23,406 bases of DNA from Kiritimatiellia bacterium. Lineage in GTDB: Bacteria; Verrucomicrobiota; Kiritimatiellia; RFP12; UBA1067. Below the pieces are notes generated by a model that saw only the letters and a list, made by a program, of their open reading frames with translations, had not been told where the DNA came from and did not search any database. The DNA is taken from assembly GCA_024405255.1 (NCBI GenBank), contig JAKSOY010000043.1, forward strand, positions 1 to 23,406, written 5' to 3'. Numbering within the stretch: position 1 is the first letter of the stretch; the number at the start of each line of letters is the position of its first letter. Of this stretch, positions 18,001-23,406 are shown one piece after another. The translations under genes and the position numbers were made by a program.

Positions 18001-21000
18001 GCAGGCGTATCCCTCGTTCATCGACTGCGATTTCCGGGTTCAGATCAACGAGATGGGCGCCATCATCACGACGGCGGATGGGGAGCGGAAGACGGCGGCG
18101 CTGAATCACTCGGCCAACGGCAATCTCTGGATCTTCGGCTGCGGTCAAACCGACCATCGTTCCAAGTACGCCCTCTACAGCATGACGCTTCAGGCCTCGG
18201 CGAACGGGGCGATCGTACGCGACTTCGTGCCGGCGAAGCGCCTTTCGGACGGCAAGATCGGACTTCTCGACAGGGCGCATTTCGGTGAGAACGCCACGGC
18301 AGGTGTTCCCGAATTCTATGTCGACGCCAATGGCGGTAACTTCGTGGCCGGTGCGGTGACGAACGTGCTTCATTGCGGCGAGCTGCACGTCAATGTGGCC
18401 GCCGACAAGACGGCGGAGAACACGTCGGTCGTGTTGGACAAGGCTGTACGACTTGTGAAGGGCGGAGCGGGCACGTTCGTGGCGACCAAGGCGAACCAGA
18501 CCTACGAGGCGGGTACGGTGGTCAATGCCGGTACGGTCCGCCTGGGATCGGGCACGTGCTTCGGTCCGGCGAAAACGGAGGTCGTGGTCGATGCGGAGGC
18601 GACCCTTGAGATGGCGGGCGTTTTTGACATCGCGGACTACGCGTTCGTCTTCGCGGGCGGTACGCTCCAGAACACGGTTGCCGACATCGGCAACAACAAG
18701 GCACAGTTGACGCGCATCTTCCTCGCGGCCGATACGGCGATGCCCCTCGCCAAGTCCGCCGGTTTCATTGGAAGCGGATATGCGGCGACGACGCTCGACC
18801 TTGCCGGGCGCACGCTCGCCGTGGACGTCGCTGCGGGCAAGAGCTTCTGGCTGTACAATGCCGATGTGACGGCGGGTACGCTTGCGCTGACAGGCGCGGG
18901 TACATGCGAGATCGACAAGACGGGCCTGCGTGCGGCGGCGACTGACTTCGATCTCGGCTGCGGTGCCGTCACGGTGGCGGTCAACGGCGAGGTCCACAAC
19001 TGGACCGTGGGCGCGGCGACGGCCGTTTCGGGCAACGGCGTGATCACCATTCGCGGCACGTATCGTCCCGTTGGCGACGCCATTTCGCACTATGTGCTGG
19101 CGAACGGCGCAACCCTTGATCTTTCCGCGAAAGATTCGACCTTCGACGTCACGGGGAAGGATATCGCGTTCACGGACAATTCGACGATCATCGTGGATTT
19201 CGGCACGCGCACGTTCTCGGACGAGGAGAAGTTGGTCGCGTGGGCGGCTAAGCCTGCGGGCGTCCTGTTCAAGTTGAAGGACGGTCTCGTCGGCGGCCTG
19301 GAGGCGCGGGAGGACGGTCTCTACGTCATCTCGGCGGCGGCCGTCGAGTTCGCGGAGTGGACGGGCCTGGGTACGGCCGACGATCTGCAGGATCCTCGCA
19401 ACTGGCGTTGCACGAGCTTCGCCGGCCAAGCGGTGGCGAATGGCCTGCCGGCGAATTATTCGACCATTGTCCTCACGGCGGGTTGTACATTCAGTTGCCC
19501 TGCCGAGAATCCGCTCGCGTGCGCGGCCGTCGTGCTGCCGCCGTCGCTGGGCGCGGACTGCGACTGGCGCGGACTTCAGGCGGACGTGGTCTCCTGCACC
19601 GGTCCGATCAACCTCTGCGGACACAAACTCTATGTTTCCAGTCTTGAAGGAATGGAGGCGGTTACCGACACGGTGGGCGCGGGTTACCGGTTGCTGGATT
19701 ACATCCAGTCCACCGGCTCGCAGGTCATCAAGACCGGATTGAAACCCAGCGGGAACACGACGAGCGACATTACGCTCAGCCATCTCCAGAACGTCGGCAA
19801 CTCGGTGATGTTCGGCAACGGCGACTGGGGGCCCTCGGCCTATATGTTCATGCTCCAGGGCAGTGAATTGAAGATCTGGGGGCAGTCGACGATCCGAATC
19901 TCGGGTCAGCCGCTGGGTGGCTCGGACACCTATCGCCTGACCTGGGGCGAGGGCGATGTCTACACGTTCTATAAAAACGGTGCGAGCGTCGCCACGGGCA
20001 CGAGCGGACGTACGCCCGCGAGATCCATGGAACTGTGGGTTTTCAAGGCGAACACCGGCAGCGCCCAATACGCGAAAATGCGTCTCTACAGTCTGAAACT
20101 CGGTGAGGGCGCGACAATCCGGCGCGACTACGTGCCGGCGCAGCGGATCTCGGATGGCAAGACCGGTCTTCTCGACTTGGCGCATTTCGGCAAGGCCACG
20201 GCAAGCGATCCCGAGTTCTATCCTGATGCCAATGGCGGCGAGTTCACGATCGGCTCGGTGACAAATTACCTCTATACCGGCGCGGAACGCGGCGAGCTTC
20301 ACCTCGACGTCCCCGCGGGTTCGATTGTCAATGCCGATGTCGCGTTCACGGGTTCGCTCAAGTTCGTCAAGGAAGGCGAGGGGACGTTCAGAGCGCGGAA
20401 GCAGGGACAGACCTACTTCGGTGGTACCGAGGTGAAGGGCGGCCTTCTCGAGTTCGACAACGTGAAGTCGGCCTCTGGCAGCTACGGCACCTACACGGCC
20501 GACCGGCAGCTTCTCGGTGCGGGCGGCTCGACGCTTACGATCGACGAGGGCGCCAAGGTGAATGTCGCCGGCACGTTCGGGCTCAGGTTCTACAACTTTG
20601 CGTTGAACGGCGGCACGCTCGAGAACGACAGCCTCGACGGGCAGGCGCTGCTCATTGACAACTCGTCGTCGAGCCCCAATCCCGGATTTGGCGTCGTTAC
20701 GCTCGCGGCCGATTCGACGCTTCTTGCACTTCGGCAGTTCGTCTTCGAAAATGGGCGGCTCGACCTCGGCGGCAACACGTTGACGATTGACTTCTCCGGC
20801 TACGGCAACAAATATGTTTTCCTGCGCGGTGGTCAGACGTGTGTGAACGGAACGATTTGCGTGAAGGGCGGATCTCCCAGCCAGTTCGGTCAAATCTATG
20901 TTGACGCGGCCGATCTCGATATGCGCACCGTGAACTTCGACATGGCCCAGGCGGAGTTCAATCTGGCGAAGAGTCTGAGTGTGAAAGACTACATCGCGCG

Positions 21001-21391
21001 CGCGCCGCTCGGCACGGGCACGGCGGATAATACGGGCAAGGGGGCGTTGAATGTGTACGGCACCTTCAAGACCTTTAACGCCTTCTTCTACGGTTGCACG
21101 CTTCAGGACGGCGCAACGCTCGACCTTTCGGCGCAGACCGGTGCGTGGAGCACGACCAGCACGGGCACGTGCCCGACGAAGACGGTGACGTTCGCGAAGG
21201 ATGCGGTCATTACCATCGATCTCGGCAGCCGTGCGGATGCGGGCGACAAGGGGAAGATCGTCGCATGGACTGAAAAGCCTGCGGATATCGACACCGTCAC
21301 CTTCAACCCGTCGAAGAACACGAAGGGCCGAATCGAGGTGTGCGATGACGGCATCTACCTTCGTCGCGGACTGACGCTTTTCCTCCGTTGA
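15089..21391 (+). CDS. Giant secreted multi-lectin protein with six LamG-like modules and two beta-helix regions (2,100 aa)
   Basis: A putative surface adhesin or glycan-capture protein; no enzyme domain is seen. After a signal peptide (residues 1-28, ending 'GLVLRA') come four LamG-like modules at about 32-212, 223-400, 407-592 and 605-791. A short 'DWSGF...LAGHNLTV' segment leads into a fifth module (about 904-1068), a beta-helix (about 1070-1414, with the repeat 'KGGAGTF...YEAGTVVNAGT'), a WTG...NWR/DWRG module (about 1423-1530), a sixth LamG-like module (about 1531-1702) and a second beta-helix to the end ('KEGEGTF...YFGGTEVKGG'). Each module begins like 'GY.PVDYIESTGTQ.I.TG' and ends like 'RDFVPCRN..G..GLWDKV.GKFY'. 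It shares its C-terminal tail and WTG modules with the protein upstream, which suggests a common family and export route. No barrel, LPxTG or PEP-CTERM motif is seen. The ligand is unknown. Confidence 0.85.
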   Translation: MNADRLKLKVVKTLAACVAGMLGLVLRAEVPLPSTYLPVDYIEADGSQYLDPGVKAKTNTSVDITFGNIQNVNNSTIFGTTIWGGNVYLFIVQNNVMRIYGNTNIVISEPLGGTETYRLNWAANNDYTFYKDGTVVKSGSTARTGENGNNSLWFFKGNTGSAQYAKMRLYALKIGEGNTLLRDYVPCWSPEGVPGLWDKVGGKFYASATSTPFRAPWPKTDGTLPGGYTPIAYIKSTGTQTINTGFTVTGNTVADVSCGQLTREQPVALFGTGWGGSAYLIALQSDVVQFWGTSTKVADIPVPDRDFRIQIASDGVTVTLAGGEPQKTTLTHSANANLWLFGCGQTDHRSKYALYGMKLWTSAGGALERDFVPCRNKVNEAGLFDRVHGKFYGSATGDKFIGPYGDSRLPSGYVPVEYIESTGNAWIDAGTNATQNTRIEASFNTCTLSQAWGVFFGTAGGDRSSDGVLLRYYNNTLNLNGFFCNAIYDEAQIGVSANTDVQVVLEKNKMTVNGTEGTITTSASPYAGNIYLFCGNNVGTAWRHQTMRLYSFKMSENGVPVRDFVPCRNLNGEAGLWDKVEGKFYGNCGPGAFTTPAGILPREVTLPEGYTKLNWIGSSGTQYIDTQYVPQAATQVTAFFKPLARNENWAAFFSSLNNDSSQNAVSLRYYNNTCTINGMFCNAAYGEATTSGTYEEAFVAAALRRGVMIIDGVRSGISTTAEPYQGSLILFGERNGSQIRRQQAMRLFSLTISENGTVVHDYVPCRRNSDGLRGLYDLVAQEFKTNDGTGIFAGSDVAVYAKLDGDGYAYYGAEHERVGAPTTGITGLPLAFANDAEFQALVAVPERVAQAAGVILERNITLSEDVDWSGFDFDFAGNTINLAGHNLTVASLNGEGLVTDATGYLLLDYIKSTGTQTINTGITATSSLVADVFCGQVTHDQPVALFGTGWGGNAYLIAVQGGIVQFWGNGMQAYPSFIDCDFRVQINEMGAIITTADGERKTAALNHSANGNLWIFGCGQTDHRSKYALYSMTLQASANGAIVRDFVPAKRLSDGKIGLLDRAHFGENATAGVPEFYVDANGGNFVAGAVTNVLHCGELHVNVAADKTAENTSVVLDKAVRLVKGGAGTFVATKANQTYEAGTVVNAGTVRLGSGTCFGPAKTEVVVDAEATLEMAGVFDIADYAFVFAGGTLQNTVADIGNNKAQLTRIFLAADTAMPLAKSAGFIGSGYAATTLDLAGRTLAVDVAAGKSFWLYNADVTAGTLALTGAGTCEIDKTGLRAAATDFDLGCGAVTVAVNGEVHNWTVGAATAVSGNGVITIRGTYRPVGDAISHYVLANGATLDLSAKDSTFDVTGKDIAFTDNSTIIVDFGTRTFSDEEKLVAWAAKPAGVLFKLKDGLVGGLEAREDGLYVISAAAVEFAEWTGLGTADDLQDPRNWRCTSFAGQAVANGLPANYSTIVLTAGCTFSCPAENPLACAAVVLPPSLGADCDWRGLQADVVSCTGPINLCGHKLYVSSLEGMEAVTDTVGAGYRLLDYIQSTGSQVIKTGLKPSGNTTSDITLSHLQNVGNSVMFGNGDWGPSAYMFMLQGSELKIWGQSTIRISGQPLGGSDTYRLTWGEGDVYTFYKNGASVATGTSGRTPARSMELWVFKANTGSAQYAKMRLYSLKLGEGATIRRDYVPAQRISDGKTGLLDLAHFGKATASDPEFYPDANGGEFTIGSVTNYLYTGAERGELHLDVPAGSIVNADVAFTGSLKFVKEGEGTFRARKQGQTYFGGTEVKGGLLEFDNVKSASGSYGTYTADRQLLGAGGSTLTIDEGAKVNVAGTFGLRFYNFALNGGTLENDSLDGQALLIDNSSSSPNPGFGVVTLAADSTLLALRQFVFENGRLDLGGNTLTIDFSGYGNKYVFLRGGQTCVNGTICVKGGSPSQFGQIYVDAADLDMRTVNFDMAQAEFNLAKSLSVKDYIARAPLGTGTADNTGKGALNVYGTFKTFNAFFYGCTLQDGATLDLSAQTGAWSTTSTGTCPTKTVTFAKDAVITIDLGSRADAGDKGKIVAWTEKPADIDTVTFNPSKNTKGRIEVCDDGIYLRRGLTLFLR
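15180..20195 (+). repeat. Six LamG-like module repeats in mirror order I-II-III-III-II-I
   Basis: Modules start near 15180, 15757, 16309, 16902, 17798 and 19680. Type I (first and sixth) shares 'NTGSAQYAKMRLY' and 'LGG.DTYRL'. Type II (second and fifth) shares 'GTGWGG.AYLIA' and 'FGCGQTDHRSKYALY'. Type III (third and fourth) shares 'LRYYNNT' and 'NG.FCNA.Y'. Types II are also clearly alike at the DNA level. Modules 5 and 6 share a downstream flank ('PEFY.DANGG.F..G.VTN'), so they form a separate duplication level. Confidence 0.75.
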
Positions 21392-21404
21392 TGCAACAAC
21401 GCAA

Positions 21405-22928
21405 ATGTCTTTCAGTATGAAGAAAAAACTTTCTTTGTTGGTTTTCATGGGCGCGGTTGTGGTCGGCATCGCCGGCGCGGCGCCTTTCGTGGATGGTGAT
21501 CGGGTCGCGTTGTGGGGCGACTCGATCACGCATGCCGGGCTCTATCCGAAGATGCTCGCGGATTTCTATCTCACGCGTTATCCTGATCGTACGGTGCGCT
21601 TCTACAATGCGGGCGTCGCCGGCGACAATGCGGGTGCCGCGATGAGCCGCTTCGAGGAGGACGTCAAGCGGTGGAACCCGACGGTTGTCACGCTCATGTT
21701 CGGCATGAACGATTCCGGGCGTACCATGTACGATCCTCGATGGATGGCGAATCCGTCCTATCGGGCGGGTATCCCGGCGCGGGAGAAGAAATGCTATGAG
21801 ACATACTCCGCCAACATGGCGAAGCTCGTTGCGCGTCTGCGTGCCGACTTGCCGAAAGCGCGGCGCATGTTCCTCACGCCCACGCCTTATGACGAAACGG
21901 CCGTGCAGAAGGACGTGCATCTGGCGCCCGCCCTCAAGGGGACCGTGGCGACGCTGAAGCGCTATGCGGATTGCGGGAAGAAACTTGCGGCGGAGACCGG
22001 TGGCGAAGTCGTTGATTGGAATACGGCTTATCAGGACCTCGTCGTGCGGGAGCAACGCAAGAATCCTGCGTTCTCTTTCGTACGACCCGATCGCGTGCAT
22101 CCCGCTGCGCCGGGACACCTCTTCATGACCTACGTCTTCTTGAAGACGCAGGGTGTTTCGGGGATCGTCTCCGACGTGGCGCTCTCCGCGAAGAGCGGGA
22201 CTGTGCAGAAGAGCGACAACGCGACGGTGAGCGACTTTACGAAGACGGCGGATGGTTGCGCGTTCACGCTGCTCGAACGGGCGCTCCCGTGGCCGATCGA
22301 GTCCGCCGCCAAACCTGCACTAGCCCTCGCACCGATCCTCGAGGATTTGAACCGTGAGGTGGTCGCCGTGAAGGATCTTGTTCCGGGGGCGCGTTACACG
22401 CTCTTCATCGACGATACGGACGTCGGCACCTGGACCGCCGACGAACTCGCCCTCGGGGTCAACCTCGCGAACAACGCGAAGACACCGCAGGCTCGTCAGG
22501 CGGCGGAGGTCGAGCGGAAGAATGCCGCGCGTTGCGCGATTGAATGCGATCAGCTGCGGATGTTTGCCGCTTCGCGGTGGTACCTGCGTCTGCGAAAGGT
22601 GAATCCAGATGATTTCGCGGCGGTGAAGGCGCATTATGACGGGCTCAAATACAAGAATGGCTATTTTGAGTGCAAGCTGCCCGCCTACCTGCGCGACTAC
22701 GCGAAGCGCGAAGCGATCGAGCGCGACCAGGATACGCGATGGGCGGAACTCCTCGCCCTGCGCACGCCCAAGGCCCATCGCTACGAGGTGAAACGCGTGG
22801 CGGCAGAAAGCCCCGCGCACAGTCCTACTTCTACGGCTCGGGTGCGAAGGGCAGCTGGGGCTGGAAGAACGGCTACGGCGAATACAATAAGAGCTATTAT
22901 TCGCTCAAGATCTTCGGCGACATCGTGA
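21405..22928 (+). CDS. Secreted SGNH/GDSL hydrolase; reading frame overruns its natural end at a broken junction
   Basis: A predicted exported esterase acting on acylated glycans. A signal peptide (KKKLSLLVFMGAVVVGIAGAA) is followed by the SGNH blocks: WGDSITHAG (Ser40), the glycine block near 'GVAGDNAGAA', FGMNDSG (Asn102), and DRVHPAAPGH (Asp229, His232). A helical C-terminal part ends with 'LLALRTPKAHRYEVKRV' near base 22800, where members of this kind normally stop. Beyond that the frame gives a low-complexity Ser/Arg/Ala tail (about 40 residues) that looks like out-of-frame translation. The adjacent frame instead carries real protein sequence (see 22814-23224). The start could be ATG 21405 or ATG 21417; neither has a Shine-Dalgarno, but the 13-bp gap to the upstream stop suggests translational coupling. 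The catalytic domain is complete, so activity may remain. Its substrate may be the same as that of the SGNH domain of the first giant protein. Confidence 0.75.
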   Translation: MSFSMKKKLSLLVFMGAVVVGIAGAAPFVDGDRVALWGDSITHAGLYPKMLADFYLTRYPDRTVRFYNAGVAGDNAGAAMSRFEEDVKRWNPTVVTLMFGMNDSGRTMYDPRWMANPSYRAGIPAREKKCYETYSANMAKLVARLRADLPKARRMFLTPTPYDETAVQKDVHLAPALKGTVATLKRYADCGKKLAAETGGEVVDWNTAYQDLVVREQRKNPAFSFVRPDRVHPAAPGHLFMTYVFLKTQGVSGIVSDVALSAKSGTVQKSDNATVSDFTKTADGCAFTLLERALPWPIESAAKPALALAPILEDLNREVVAVKDLVPGARYTLFIDDTDVGTWTADELALGVNLANNAKTPQARQAAEVERKNAARCAIECDQLRMFAASRWYLRLRKVNPDDFAAVKAHYDGLKYKNGYFECKLPAYLRDYAKREAIERDQDTRWAELLALRTPKAHRYEVKRVAAESPAHSPTSTARVRRAAGAGRTATANTIRAIIRSRSSATS

Positions 22929-23224
22929 CGGACTTCACCCAGAAGGTGGCGGCCACGGCTGGTTCGGAAACGACCGTCTCGGCGTTTGCGGGCTTGAGTG
23001 CGGACGGCAAGAAGGCGTTCGTCTTGGAGGCGGACTATCGGGGACGCTTCCCGCTCGTCGCGCACATCAAGGGCCTCGACAACGCGCGGGTCGAAAAGGC
23101 GATCGTCCTCGACCACACGCGCAACAACGAACCCGTCGAAGTGACCTGGCGGAACGGCACGCTCACGCTGCCGCGCAAGGACAGGAACTCGGTGGCGTTC
23201 TACGTGGTTTTCGCACGACCTTGA
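22814..23224 (+). pseudogene. C-terminal remnant of a probable glycosidase, out of frame with the SGNH gene
   Basis: From about 22814 the frame one base behind that of the SGNH gene reads 136 residues of convincing protein to TGA 23222-23224. It begins 'RAQSYFYGSGAKGSWGW', continues with 'YYSLKIFGDIVTDF', which looks like the last helix of a TIM-barrel glycosidase, and ends in a small beta domain ('VEVTWRNGTLTLP', 'VAFYVVFARP'). No start codon or ribosome-binding site belongs to it, and the catalytic barrel is missing. Either a deletion removed the end of the SGNH gene and the start of a downstream glycosidase gene, or a single-base loss (C-run 22811-22814) split one longer gene. I favour the deletion, because the SGNH protein already looks complete at the junction. 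The glycosidase family is not certain. Confidence 0.6.
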
Positions 23225-23232
23225 CAGTATAT

Positions 23233-23324
23233 CGTCTAAATCATAAAATGTCATTTAGGCGTTATTCTTTCTGGCTGATTAGCTAAAAGATGTGTCGGCT
23301 AAATGATAAAATTGCATTTAGTCG
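23233..23324. repeat. Two 29-bp interrupted palindromes, operator-like
   Basis: Copy 1 (23233-23261) and copy 2 (23296-23324) match at 24 of 29 positions and start 63 bp apart. Each is an inverted repeat; in copy 2 the arms are CGGCTAAATG (23296-23305) and CATTTAGTCG (23315-23324) around a 9-bp A/T-rich spacer. The outermost parts, TATATCGTCTAAAT (23228-23241) and ATTTAGTCGATATA (23317-23330), also pair with each other with one mismatch. The stretch is sharply A+T-rich compared with its surroundings. It resembles paired binding sites of a dimeric regulator. Confidence 0.65.
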
Positions 23325-23339
23325 ATATATTGCAGTTGA

Positions 23340-23406
23340 CGAAGAAGGGGTAAGGGATGTCAGATTGATCTCCTGATTCAGACCGAACGGACGCTTTTCG
23401 TCGTCG
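23340..23406 (+). pseudogene. 5'-truncated AAA-ATPase fragment (C-terminal nuclease-like motif), runs off window
   Basis: Directly after an in-frame TGA (23337-23339), 22 codons read RRRGKGCQIDLLIQTERT followed by LFVV to the window edge. 'GCQIDLLIQT...LFVV' is the PD-(D/E)XK-like C-terminal signature I know from P-loop ATPases of the DUF234/ATP-binding-protein type, where it lies near the end of a protein of about 380-500 aa. No start codon is in frame and the ATPase domain is absent, so this looks like the tail of a gene whose body has been deleted. The operator-like palindromes just upstream would then be its old control region. Only 67 bases are visible. Confidence 0.55.

Noticed and set aside
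5924..21391. Classical type V autotransporters
   Set aside because: Autotransporter-type beta-strand repeats are present, but neither protein ends in a barrel domain or a terminal aromatic residue.
17675..21529. Minus-strand open frame of about 1,284 codons
   Set aside because: Antisense shadow of the second giant gene; composition is Arg/Glu/Ala-rich without any recognisable motif, signal or ribosome-binding site.
22811..22814. Programmed -1 frameshift as the first explanation of the SGNH overrun
   Set aside because: CCCC allows re-pairing, but there is no X-XXY-YYZ heptamer and no obvious stimulatory structure was recognised. The SGNH protein already looks complete at the junction.
23225..23330. 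Intrinsic terminator of the operon
   Set aside because: The palindromes are A+T-rich, occur twice and lack a G+C stem followed by a T-run; an operator-like role fits better.

Overview
The window is a G+C-rich, plus-strand stretch that most resembles an accessory surface-glycan locus of a host-associated Verrucomicrobiota/Kiritimatiellota-type bacterium. This is inferred from protein style: giant secreted proteins with WTG...NWR modules, autotransporter-associated beta-strand repeats, 'YIxSTGTQxIxTG' LamG-like lectin modules and the 'GYYIEL ... GYGSMQIH' beta domain found beside SGNH esterases in this superphylum. No rRNA, tRNA, CRISPR array or complete mobile element is seen.

Layout. Bases 3-620 hold the 3' end of an unrecognised helical protein. 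Bases 621-824 hold a long wobble-rich hairpin and a 32-bp-period tandem repeat in front of a DUF4143-type AAA ATPase (825-2159), which looks lower in G+C than its neighbours. A perfect TATAAT box then precedes a secreted GH38-like alpha-mannosidase (2256-5078) and a small tail-anchored protein of unknown function (5106-5714). A second promoter (TTGCAT-N17-GATAAT with extended TG) leads into two giant secreted modular proteins. The first (5924-15019, about 3,031 aa) carries two LamG-like modules, beta-helix segments, a degenerate and then an intact SGNH hydrolase domain, and a discoidin-like domain. The second (15089-21391, 2,100 aa) is an adhesin or lectin-like protein with six LamG-like modules in mirror order I-II-III-III-II-I. 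A stand-alone secreted SGNH hydrolase follows (21405-22928).

The right end is decayed. The SGNH reading frame runs out of frame where it meets the C-terminal remnant of what looks like a glycosidase (22814-23224). Next come two 29-bp interrupted palindromes (operator-like), and then, with no start codon, the C-terminal nuclease-like motif of another AAA-ATPase (23340-23406, running off the window).

How the genes may work together (inference): the mannosidase trims glycans, the SGNH domains remove acyl groups, and the LamG-like and discoidin-like modules hold the cell or enzyme on a glycan surface such as mucin or plant polysaccharide. Close spacing (13-69 bp) suggests that 5924-22928 is one transcription unit. 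The most unusual points are the pseudo-SGNH/SGNH pair inside one giant protein, the mirror-ordered lectin array, the shared C-terminal tail of the two giants, the broken esterase/glycosidase junction, and the two ATPase loci with repeat-rich control regions at the two ends.
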